From: Nonomuraea angiospora
Lineage (GTDB): Bacteria; Actinomycetota; Actinomycetes; Streptosporangiales; Streptosporangiaceae
DNA length: 64,000 nt
Direction of reading: 5' to 3'
Assembly (NCBI RefSeq): GCF_014873145.1
Contig: NZ_JADBEK010000001.1
Coordinates: forward strand, 7,316,001 to 7,380,000
The notes below the pieces were generated by a model. The model did no database searches and was not told the origin of the DNA. It was given only the letters and a program-made list of their open reading frames with translations. Numbering within the stretch: position 1 is the stretch's first letter; each line of letters starts with the position of its first letter. The position numbers were made by a program, and so were the translations under genes. Shown piece after piece: positions 24,284 through 33,697 of this stretch.

Positions 24284-25651
24284 CTATGCGGCAGCTCGTG
24301 CCGCTTGCGCGGCCCGTGCTGTGGAACGGGGTGCTTGACGTTTCGCGGACCCGGGTGGGTCTCCACGCCCTGAGACGACCAGCCCGGCCGCCTGTCCTTT
24401 GCTCTTGATGTTCCTGGCCCCGACGATGTCGGCGTGCTCGGTGTGCCCGCAAGAAGTGCAGGAGAAGATCGCTTGGCTCTTGCGGCTCTTCTCGTCCACC
24501 TTCCCGCACGCAGGTTCCGGGCACGTCTGGGACGTATACGCGGGGTTGATCTTATGGATGACGCTGCCGGTGTAGCGCGCCTTGGAGCGGAGAGCGACTT
24601 CCAGGCCGTACCAGCCCTTGTCGAGAATCGCCTTGTTGAGCCCGGATTTCGCTGCCGCGCCGTTGCGCAGGAACCTGCCCGGCTGGCCGGGGTCGGGCTT
24701 GGGCTTGACGGCCGCGCTCATGCCCTTGGTGTTCAGGTCTTCGATGACCACGTGCCCGTACATGCGGGTGAGTCGGTGCGCGGCTTGGGCGTTGAAGTCA
24801 GCGCGCCGCCACCGGACTCGCCGCATGATCTCACTGATGGCGGCCATGACCGTCTTGCGCCGTTTCGATCCCTTCTTCGTGCGGGCGAGTCGGCGTTGCA
24901 GCCGTAGATACCGTTCCGCTTCGCCGGGCGTGAGATACCCGAGGTCGCCCTTTCGGTCCCGTTTCGTCTCCCGTGGCAGCTGCCTGGAGGAGACACTGTC
25001 GCTTCCGGCGTGGCGACGGTCGAAGAACTCCCCATCCGACGTCACGGCGGCCGTGACCACCCCCCGGTCCACGCCCACCCATTGAGGGCAGGGGTGTTGC
25101 TCACGCTCGGCGATCCCATCGTCGAGCAGGAAGCTGATGAACCAGTGTTTGCCGTCCCGGGAGACGGTCGCGGACTTGACGCTTCCCCCGAGCCGGCGCG
25201 ACATCCGAAACCGCGTCCACCCGAACTTGGGCAGGAAGACTCGCCCCCACGTGCGGTTGATCCGCTCTACGGGCAGGTGTTTGGCGGTGGGGAACCGAAA
25301 CGAGGGCCGCCACTTCGCCTTCGACTTCCAGTGCACCTTCCAGGTGCCATGCTTGCGGCACGCCTGGTCCAGGTCTTTGAGGGTCTGCTGGATCACCTGG
25401 GCGGGGGCGTCGGCGAGCCAGTCGCAGTAGGGGTCCTTCTTGGCGTCGGCGAGTTGCCTGCACTGCTCGGCATAGTTGATCCACTGCCCGCGTCGCCGGT
25501 ATTCCCGCCGTTGTTCGAGACCGGTGTTCCACACGGCTCGGCAGATTCCGTCCAGCCTTTCGGCGAACGCCCGCTGCCCGAAGTCGAACTCCAGGCGGTA
25601 CTTCCGGCCCGCCAGCATGCGCAACACCCCGCTCTTCCACGGGACGCTCAC
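24284..25651 (-). CDS. tnpB: TnpB (IS605 OrfB family RNA-guided nuclease)
   Basis: 455 aa from GTG 25651 (a longer frame overlaps tnpA). The RuvC catalytic residues are intact: Asp in VGVDRGVVTAAV near 193, Glu in VVIEDLNTKGM near 301, Asp in EHADIVGARN near 406. Between the last two is the C4 zinc finger (QTCPEPACGKVDEKS..FSCTSCGH). TnpB proteins are RNA-guided DNA endonucleases that use an omega RNA made from the element's right end overlapping the 3' end of tnpB. All key residues are present, so the nuclease looks active. Confidence 0.9.
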   Translation of the reverse strand: MSVPWKSGVLRMLAGRKYRLEFDFGQRAFAERLDGICRAVWNTGLEQRREYRRRGQWINYAEQCRQLADAKKDPYCDWLADAPAQVIQQTLKDLDQACRKHGTWKVHWKSKAKWRPSFRFPTAKHLPVERINRTWGRVFLPKFGWTRFRMSRRLGGSVKSATVSRDGKHWFISFLLDDGIAEREQHPCPQWVGVDRGVVTAAVTSDGEFFDRRHAGSDSVSSRQLPRETKRDRKGDLGYLTPGEAERYLRLQRRLARTKKGSKRRKTVMAAISEIMRRVRWRRADFNAQAAHRLTRMYGHVVIEDLNTKGMSAAVKPKPDPGQPGRFLRNGAAAKSGLNKAILDKGWYGLEVALRSKARYTGSVIHKINPAYTSQTCPEPACGKVDEKSRKSQAIFSCTSCGHTEHADIVGARNIKSKGQAAGLVVSGRGDPPGSAKRQAPRSTARAAQAARAAA

Positions 25652-25685
25652 GTCTCGCCGATTCGAACACATTATCATCTGGTCT

Positions 25686-26102
25686 ATGGACCAGGAAGTG
25701 GAGTATCGACGAGGCAGGCAAGTGGTTTCCGCGATGCACGTCCATCTGGTCTTTGTCACCAAATATCGCACAAACGTGTTCGATGACGCGATGCTGCGCC
25801 GCTGCGAAGACATCATGATCGAGGTGTGCGACAGTTTCGAGGCCGAACTCCGCGAGTTCAACGGCGAACACGACCACGTCCACCTGCTCATCCACTACCC
25901 GCCCAAGGTTGCGATCAGCAAACTCGTCAACTCGTTGAAAGGCGTCTCCTCGCACTACCTGCGCAAGGAGTTCACCGGCCAGGTCAACCGCGCCATCATG
26001 CACGGCCACTTCTGGTCACCCAGCTACTTCGCCGCTTCCTGTGGCGGAGCGCCGCTATCGATCATCAAGGCGTATATCGAACAGCAGCGCCGCCCGACCT
26101 GA
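25686..26102 (+). CDS. tnpA: TnpA, IS200-type Y1 transposase
   Basis: 138 aa. The HUH motif (EHDHVHLLIHY, near residue 64) and catalytic Tyr114 in WSPSYFAASCGG are both present; length is normal for the family. It cuts and rejoins single-stranded element ends at the subterminal hairpins. Intact ORF and intact residues suggest a functional transposase. Confidence 0.92.
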   Translation: MDQEVEYRRGRQVVSAMHVHLVFVTKYRTNVFDDAMLRRCEDIMIEVCDSFEAELREFNGEHDHVHLLIHYPPKVAISKLVNSLKGVSSHYLRKEFTGQVNRAIMHGHFWSPSYFAASCGGAPLSIIKAYIEQQRRPT

Positions 26103-26182
26103 GGTTCCAGGGTCCGCGCTCCGTGCTCCGGGCTGCCCCGCCTACGGTGGGCCATCCCGCGAAGGGGGACCGCATTCATGCC

Positions 26183-26196
26183 CGGCCTGAAGGCCG
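26183..26196. repeat. IS605 end hairpin on the tnpA side
   Basis: CGGCC-TGAA-GGCCG, extendable by GCC/GGC with one bulge, 80 bases past tnpA and 75 bases before the start of the AAA gene. It matches the expected subterminal hairpin of the left end. Confidence 0.55.
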
Positions 26197-26270
26197 AGGC
26201 TTTCTGCGGACCTTCGGTAATCTGCGTAGTTTTAGTACGACCGAATCCTGCGACAGAAGGGACCAGGCAC

Positions 26271-27614
26271 GTGCTCGACGATGCCGGCCTCCAGGCACTA
26301 CGCGAGGCGGCGCGCCTGTCTCCTGACAACCTCCCGCTCCGCCGGCATCTCGCCGAGCAGCTGCTGACCAAGGGATACCTGGCCGACGCCGAGGCCGAGT
26401 TCCGGGCCGCGCTCCTGCTCGCGCCCAAGGATCCGGACATCTCGGCGGGGCTGGCGGAGGCGTTCGTCCGGCAGAGCGCCCACGGCGCGGCGCTCTCGGC
26501 GCTGGAGCCGTTCCTGGCCTCGCCCGGCTACCCGCCGCGGATGGGCGTGCTCGCGGCCCGGGCGCTGCTCGGCGAGGGCGACTTCGGCCGGGCGGCCTAC
26601 CGCTACCACGAGGCGATCTCCCGTGACGCGTCCGTCGCCGACCCCGAGCTGGCCGCCCGCCTGACCACTCCGGTCGCCCCGTCCGTGCCCGCGGCGCCCG
26701 CCCAGCCCGCGACGTCACCGGCGGACGCGTCCTCCGGCGCGGAGGTGGAGAGGTCGAAGGTCACCTTCGCCGACGTGGCCGGGATGGACGCGGTCAAGGA
26801 GGCGCTGCGGGTGAAGCTGCTGCTGCCGCTGCAGCAGCCCGAGCTGTTCGCCGCGTACGGCAAGCGCGCCGGCGGCGGCGTCCTGATGTACGGTCCGCCA
26901 GGAGCGGGCAAGACCCACCTGGCCAGGGCCGCGGCCGGCGAGCTCGGCGCGGCGTTCGTCAACGTCGGCCTGTCCGACATCCTCGACATGTACGTAGGGT
27001 CGAGCGAGCGCAACCTGCGCGCGACGTTCGACCTGGCCCGCCGCAACCGCCCGTGCGTGCTGTTCTTCGACGAGGTGGACGCGCTGGCCGCGCGCCGCTC
27101 CGACATGCGCCAGGCCCACACCCGGCAGCTGGTCAACCAGTTCCTGGCCGAGCTCGACGGCGTGGACCAGGACGCCAACGAGGGCGTCCTGGTGCTGGCC
27201 GCCACGAACGCGCCCTGGTACATCGACGTGGCGTTCCGCCGCCCCGGCCGCTTCGACCAGCTCGTGTTCGTACCGCCGCCCGACACCTCGGCGCGCGCGG
27301 CCATCCTGCGCCTGCTCTGCCGTGACAAGCCGCTGGCCGAGATGGACTTCGACGCGGTGGCGCGGGTGACCGACCACTTCGTGGGCGCGGACCTGAAGGG
27401 CGTGGTGGACCGCGCGGTGGAGGTCAAGCTCCAGCAGTCGATCAGCGCGGGCCGGCCCATCCCGATGAACACCCACGACCTGCTGGCCGTCGCCCAGAAC
27501 AGCAGGCCCACGGCTGTGCGCGAGTGGCTGGCCACCGCGCGCAACTACGTGCTGCACGCCAACGAGTCCGGCGCGTGGGACGAGCTGATGCCCTGGATCA
27601 AGGGCAAGTGGTGA
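26271..27614 (+). CDS. AAA ATPase with N-terminal TPR repeats (FtsH/SpoVK-like ATPase module)
   Basis: 447 aa from GTG 26271 (AGAAGGGA upstream); an open frame before it lies in the IS end. Residues 1-110 form about three TPR-like helical pairs (LPLRRHLAEQLLTKGYLADAEAEF, PDISAGLAEAFVRQSA). The AAA module starts at FADVAGMDAVKEAL (about 163), with Walker A GPPGAGKT, Walker B VLFFDEVDAL and arginine finger FRRPGRFD. No protease domain follows, so it is a remodelling ATPase. GTGA overlap with the next gene, another TPR protein, implies a joint complex. Confidence 0.85.
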   Translation: MLDDAGLQALREAARLSPDNLPLRRHLAEQLLTKGYLADAEAEFRAALLLAPKDPDISAGLAEAFVRQSAHGAALSALEPFLASPGYPPRMGVLAARALLGEGDFGRAAYRYHEAISRDASVADPELAARLTTPVAPSVPAAPAQPATSPADASSGAEVERSKVTFADVAGMDAVKEALRVKLLLPLQQPELFAAYGKRAGGGVLMYGPPGAGKTHLARAAAGELGAAFVNVGLSDILDMYVGSSERNLRATFDLARRNRPCVLFFDEVDALAARRSDMRQAHTRQLVNQFLAELDGVDQDANEGVLVLAATNAPWYIDVAFRRPGRFDQLVFVPPPDTSARAAILRLLCRDKPLAEMDFDAVARVTDHFVGADLKGVVDRAVEVKLQQSISAGRPIPMNTHDLLAVAQNSRPTAVREWLATARNYVLHANESGAWDELMPWIKGKW

Positions 27615-28813
27615 ACCCGCGCGAGTCCGTCCTGCGGGCGGGCACGCTGCTGCAGATGCGACGCCCGGCCGACGCGGAGCGGGAGCTGCGCGGCGTGCTC
27701 GCCGTACAGCCCGAGCACTTCACCGCGTTCTCGCTGCTCGGCCTGGCCCTCGTCCAGCAGGGCCGGACCGCCGAGGCCGTGTCCGCGGCACAGGAGGCGG
27801 TACGGCTGGCGCCCGACCAGTCGTACCCGCACTACATGGCCGGGCAGGTCTACCTCCGCGTCCAGCGACCCGACCTGGCCGTCACCGCCGCCGAGACATC
27901 GCTGGCGCACAACCCCGAGTCGGCGTCGACCTGGGAGCTGCTGGCCCGCGCCCACCTGCGGCTGGGCCGCTACCGCGAGGTGGTCGAGGCGGCCCGCCGG
28001 GGGCTGGCCATCGATCCGCAGGAGTCGGACCTGGTGAGCCTCCTGGCCATGGCGCACGTCCAGCTCGGGGAGGCGGAGCAGGCCAGGGCCGCCGCCGCGA
28101 ACGCCGTACGGCTCGATCCGGAGAGCGAGACCGCGCACCTGGCGTACGGGCACGCGGCGCTGGCCGCCGGCGACGCGAAGACGGCCGCCGCGGCCTTCCG
28201 CGAGGTGCTGCGGCTCGACCCCGGTTTCGACCCGGCCAGGGACCTCCTCGTCACGGCGCTGAAGCAGCGCAACCCTCTCTACCGGGTCCTGTCGAACCTG
28301 CGCGGCCGGTTCCTGGGCGGCTGGCGGATGGTCCTCCTGCTGCCCGCGGTGCCGCCGCTGATCGCCGTGTTCGTCCTCATCGCGGTGCTGCACTGGGCGG
28401 CGTGGGTGGCCGAGGCGGTGACCGTGCTGCGGCTGGCCCGCGCGAAGGCGACCAGGCTGCTGTTCGAGGGCGTCGAGGCGCGCGTGGCCCTCGCGAGCTG
28501 CGCGCTGCTCGCCGCCGGGGTGGGCGTGCTCGCGCTGGGCATCGCGCTCGGCCAGGACGCGCTCGGCACGGCCGGGGCGGCGGTCATGGCGCTGGTCACC
28601 CCGGTGCAGGAGGCCGCGCACACGGGCTCGGCACGTGGCCGCCGCGTGCTGTACGGCTGGACGGGGCTGCTCGTGGTCGCGATCGTCGCGTCCGTGGCCC
28701 TCGGCTCGACAGGCGTCGCGCTGCTGGCCGTGTACGCCGGGATCGGCACGATCTGGGTGGCCGCGGGCGTACGCCGGTTGTCCCCCGCTCCGGAGCGTCC
28801 GCCTGCCGGGTGA
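27611..28813 (+). CDS. TPR protein with C-terminal membrane domain
   Basis: 400 aa, GTG start overlapping the AAA gene stop (GTGA). Residues 1-215 carry five to six TPR motifs (HFTAFSLLGLALVQQGRTAEAVSAAQEAVRLAP and successive units). From about residue 237 to 390 there are four to five membrane helices, the protein probably facing its TPR part to the cytoplasm. Likely membrane anchor or adaptor for the AAA ATPase. The pair is of unknown purpose. Confidence 0.8.
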   Translation: MNPRESVLRAGTLLQMRRPADAERELRGVLAVQPEHFTAFSLLGLALVQQGRTAEAVSAAQEAVRLAPDQSYPHYMAGQVYLRVQRPDLAVTAAETSLAHNPESASTWELLARAHLRLGRYREVVEAARRGLAIDPQESDLVSLLAMAHVQLGEAEQARAAAANAVRLDPESETAHLAYGHAALAAGDAKTAAAAFREVLRLDPGFDPARDLLVTALKQRNPLYRVLSNLRGRFLGGWRMVLLLPAVPPLIAVFVLIAVLHWAAWVAEAVTVLRLARAKATRLLFEGVEARVALASCALLAAGVGVLALGIALGQDALGTAGAAVMALVTPVQEAAHTGSARGRRVLYGWTGLLVVAIVASVALGSTGVALLAVYAGIGTIWVAAGVRRLSPAPERPPAG

Positions 28814-28821
28814 AACTTTCA
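28811..28821. promoter_or_regulatory. TGAAACTTTCA palindrome upstream of the GH5 endoglucanase
   Basis: This 11-base odd palindrome starts at the stop codon of the preceding gene, 104 bases before the GH5 start. The same palindrome, TGAAAGTTTCA, stands 90 bases before the GH9 cellulase start (47196-47206). In both cases a TTGACG (28861; 47223) follows. A shared regulator of cellulase genes is inferred. Confidence 0.55.
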
Positions 28822-28864
28822 AGCATTCTGCCTGGTCACAGCCGTAGCACCCAGGGTGCGTTGA

Positions 28865-30490
<1,626 letters not shown>

Positions 30491-30560
30491 TCCCGTCGAG
30501 GGCTCCTGGCCCCTCCCCCGCCGTCGCGGGCGGACGCGCTCCCGCCCGCGGCTCCCGAAC

Positions 30561-30608
30561 GAGCGCCCGCCCCGCGATCCACGACCGAGCACCGTGGGGC
30601 GGGCGCTC
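30561..30608 (+). terminator. terminator after the GH5 gene
   Basis: GAGCGCCCGCCCC (30561-30573) and GGGGCGGGCGCTC (30596-30608) form a 13-bp perfect stem with a 22-base loop, 70 bases past the stop. The rest of the gene-free stretch 30491-30826 holds no ORF of note, only C-rich sequence and the promoter region of the next gene. Confidence 0.7.
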
Positions 30609-30826
30609 GCCTTCCCTTCCCCAAGGGAGCGCATCCTCTTCCACGGCCCTCCCCCAAGAACAGCGCCCCTAACGTCTCCCCCTGAAAGGACAGCAACCCA
30701 ACGGCAACCCCAGCGGCCCTCCCTCTCCCCAAAAGGACGGCGGGAAGGAGGGTTGACCACGGGTCCCACGTAGTGGATAACGGATTCCGACAAAGGGAGT
30801 AAACCTGCACTGTTACGGAGACCCCG

Positions 30827-33697
30827 ATGGCAAGCGCGGCTTCTCCCGCATTGGTCGGGCGCGACACCCAGTTGCGGCTGCTCACCGCCGCCATCACGGA
30901 GCCGCCCTCCGTCATCCAGGTGCAGGGCGAGGCGGGCATCGGCAAGACCAGACTCGTCAGAGCGGCCATCGACCCCCTGCGCGAAGCCGAAGGCGGCCCG
31001 ACCGTGCTGCTCGGCCACTGCCACCAGATCCGCGAGCCGCTCCCGTACGGCCCGGTGCTCGACGCGCTCCGGGACGTCGCCCCGGCGCTCCCGCCCCAGG
31101 ACCGGCTCAGCCCGCTCACCGGCGTTCTGATCGGCCACCTGCCCGAGCTGGCCGGCCATCTCCCGCCCGCCCCCTCGCCGCCGGTGTTCGACGATCCGCG
31201 GGCCGAGCGGCACCGGCTGTTCCGGGCCGTCCACGCGCTGCTGGCCGCTGCCGGTCCCGTCGTGCTCGTCGTGGAGGACCTGCACTGGGCCGACGACGGC
31301 ACCCGTGACCTGCTGCGCTTCCTCACCGACCAGCCGCCCGAGGGGCTGGCGCTGGTGGTGACGTTCCGGCGGGAGGAGCTGCCGGTGCCGGGGCTGCCGT
31401 TCGGGCACGCGTACCGGCGGACTCCCGGGGTGCGCGGCGAGGTGATCTCGCTGAGCCCGCTCGACGTCGAGGGCGTGCGCAGCCTCACCGGCGCGCTGCT
31501 CGGCCGCTCGGCGCCGACCCCCGAGTTCGCCGCCCGGCTGCACGAACGCACCGCGGGCGTGCCGTTCGTGATCGAGGAGGTGGTGCGCTCGCTCCTCGAC
31601 GACGAGGGCCGCTTACCCGAGCCGGACGCGCTCGACCGCATGGCCGTGCCGCTGCTGCTGCGCGAGGCGATGGCCGAACGGCTCTCCGGGCTGTCGCCGG
31701 CGGCGCTGCGCGTCGTGCGCGCCGCCGCCGTCCTGGGGCTGCCCGCCGACGAGATCCTTATCGCCGCCGTCTCCGCGCCCACCCCGTCCGAGCTCGGGCT
31801 GGGCCAGGCGCTGGAGGCCGGCGTGCTGCTAGAGCACAAGGACGGCCAGTACGGCTTCCGCCACACCCTCGCCCAGCAGGCCGTCTACGACACGATCCCC
31901 GGCCCCGAGCGCCGCCAGATCCACCACCGGGCCATGACCGCGCTGTCCGGGCTCGACCTGCCGCCCCTCGTCCAGCTCGCCCACCACGCCCGCCGCGCCG
32001 GCGACTACGCGGCCTGGCAGCGCCACGGCTCCGCCGCCGCCGACCACGCCGCCGCGCTCGGCGACATCCCGCTCGCCGTCGAGGTGCTCGAAGGGCTGCT
32101 CGGCGACCCCAAGCTCCCCCACGACGCCCGCGGCCCGCTGGCGCTCAGGCTCAGCAGGGTCGCCGCCATCGGCCTGTCCCACCGCCGCGTCGTACGCATC
32201 CTGCGCCACCTGCTGTCGGACGACTTCCTGTCCCCGCAGGTACGCGGCCAGGCCCGGCTCAACCTGGGCGTGCTCCTGTCCAACCAGGCGGGCGCGGTCG
32301 CCGCCGGCCGCCAGGAGATCCTGGCCGCGCTCCCCGACCTGCACGACAACCCCAGCCTGGCCGCCCGCGGGCTGGCCCTGCTGGCGATGCCCGCGTGGGG
32401 CGGCGAGCCGCTCTCCATGCACCAGGAGTGGATGGTCCAGGCGGAGAAGCTCCTCGACGACCGCGACCCCGAGCTGACCGCCGCCGTGCTGGTCAACAAG
32501 GTCACCCTCGCCATGCTGGTCGGCGCGCCCGACGCCTTCGAGCTGGTGGGCGAGCTGCCGGTCAACGACCCGGTCCCGGCCGTGCGCCGCCAGGTGGCGC
32601 GCGGCTACTCCAACCTGTACGACGCCGCGGTGGCGCTCGGGCACTACGCGGCGGCCGAGCGGTTCGCGGACCAGAGCAGGCGCATCGCCGAGGAGACCGG
32701 CGCGCTCTACCCGGAGTTCCTGGTGGAGATGTCGTCGATCCGGCTCGACCTGCTGACCGGCCGCTGGAAGGGGTTGCGCGAGCGCGCCGTCGCCGCCGTC
32801 GAGATGAGCTTCGAGGCGCCGCTGCTGGCCGTGGACGCCCGGCTGACGCTCGGCATGCTGGCCCTGGCCAGGGGCGAGTGGGACGAGGCCGGCGAGCACC
32901 TGGAGGCGGCCGGCGTACGCGACCTGGACTCGGGCTTCCTGCCCGTCGCCGCGGCGGCCTCCAGCGGGCTGGTGGAGCTGCACCTGATCCGCGACTCGCC
33001 GGAGTCGGCGCTGCGCGAGGCCGATCTGGCGGTGGGCAGGCTCCGGCGCAAGGGCGTGTGGGTGTGGGGCGACCAGCTCGTGCCGGCCGCCGTCCTCGCG
33101 CTGCTCAAGGCGGGCAGGCGGGGTGCGGCGGCGGATCTGGTGGCGGAGTTCGCGGCGGGGATCGAGGGCAGGAACGCGCCGTCGGCGGAGGCCGGGCTCG
33201 ACGCCGCCAGAGGGGCACTGGCCCAGGACGCGGAGGAGGCGGCCCGACACCACGCCAGGGCCAGGGGCGCCTACGAGGCGATGCCGCGGCCGTACGGCGC
33301 GGCGCGGGCGGCCGAGTCCGAGGCGGGCGCGCGGTTCGCGCTCGGCGACCGGGCGGGGGCCGCCGACCTCGTCGCCGAGGCGGGCGAGCGGTACGCGGCG
33401 CTCGGCGCCACCCACGACGCGGCCCGCTGCCGCCACCTGCTGCGCGAGATCGATCCGACCGGGGCGCGGCGCAGGGGCCGGCGGGGCCGCAGCGGGGTGC
33501 TGTCGCCCCGGGAGAGCGAGGTGGCCAGGCTGGTCGCGCTCGGCCGGACGAACCGGGAGATCGCGGAGGTGCTGTTCCTGTCGCGCCGCACGGTGGACAC
33601 CCACGTGGCCAAGGTGTTGCAGAAGCTCGGCGTGCGGACGAGGGCGGACGTGCGGGAGCCCCGGCCGGACGACCGGCCGGGGCTCGTGGAGAGCTAG
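30827..33697 (+). CDS. LuxR family regulator with AAA ATPase domain (LAL type)
   Basis: 956 aa. The N-terminal ATPase begins at ALVGRDTQLRLL; Walker A QGEAGIGKTR is at residues 36-45 and Walker B VVLVVEDLHWADD near 145. A long helical TPR-like middle follows. The C-terminal LuxR HTH is GVLSPRESEVARLVALGRTNREIAEVLFLSRRTVDTHV (about residues 890-930). This is the full MalT/LAL layout, an ATP- and ligand-dependent activator. It follows the GH5 gene, so a role in cellulase or protease control is possible. Its stop overlaps the convergent M4 gene stop by 4 bases (CTAG). Confidence 0.9.
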   Translation: MASAASPALVGRDTQLRLLTAAITEPPSVIQVQGEAGIGKTRLVRAAIDPLREAEGGPTVLLGHCHQIREPLPYGPVLDALRDVAPALPPQDRLSPLTGVLIGHLPELAGHLPPAPSPPVFDDPRAERHRLFRAVHALLAAAGPVVLVVEDLHWADDGTRDLLRFLTDQPPEGLALVVTFRREELPVPGLPFGHAYRRTPGVRGEVISLSPLDVEGVRSLTGALLGRSAPTPEFAARLHERTAGVPFVIEEVVRSLLDDEGRLPEPDALDRMAVPLLLREAMAERLSGLSPAALRVVRAAAVLGLPADEILIAAVSAPTPSELGLGQALEAGVLLEHKDGQYGFRHTLAQQAVYDTIPGPERRQIHHRAMTALSGLDLPPLVQLAHHARRAGDYAAWQRHGSAAADHAAALGDIPLAVEVLEGLLGDPKLPHDARGPLALRLSRVAAIGLSHRRVVRILRHLLSDDFLSPQVRGQARLNLGVLLSNQAGAVAAGRQEILAALPDLHDNPSLAARGLALLAMPAWGGEPLSMHQEWMVQAEKLLDDRDPELTAAVLVNKVTLAMLVGAPDAFELVGELPVNDPVPAVRRQVARGYSNLYDAAVALGHYAAAERFADQSRRIAEETGALYPEFLVEMSSIRLDLLTGRWKGLRERAVAAVEMSFEAPLLAVDARLTLGMLALARGEWDEAGEHLEAAGVRDLDSGFLPVAAAASSGLVELHLIRDSPESALREADLAVGRLRRKGVWVWGDQLVPAAVLALLKAGRRGAAADLVAEFAAGIEGRNAPSAEAGLDAARGALAQDAEEAARHHARARGAYEAMPRPYGAARAAESEAGARFALGDRAGAADLVAEAGERYAALGATHDAARCRHLLREIDPTGARRRGRRGRSGVLSPRESEVARLVALGRTNREIAEVLFLSRRTVDTHVAKVLQKLGVRTRADVREPRPDDRPGLVES

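Larger units (their letters stand above)
24240..26205. mobile_element. IS200/IS605 family insertion sequence (IS605 type, divergent tnpA and tnpB)
   Basis: tnpB (minus) and tnpA (plus) diverge from a 34-base gap. Both ends carry imperfect hairpins outside the genes: ACGGG-GATT-CCCGT at 24266-24279 after tnpB and CGGCC-TGAA-GGCCG at 26183-26196 after tnpA, as expected for single-strand transposition by a Y1 transposase. IS605 elements lack terminal inverted repeats and target duplications, so exact ends cannot be fixed from one copy; limits are approximate. It lies just upstream of the AAA-TPR operon. Confidence 0.8.

Noticed and set aside
25652..25891. Extended start for TnpB
   Set aside because: The extension overlaps the divergent tnpA gene in antisense; GTG 25651 gives the usual TnpB N-terminus.
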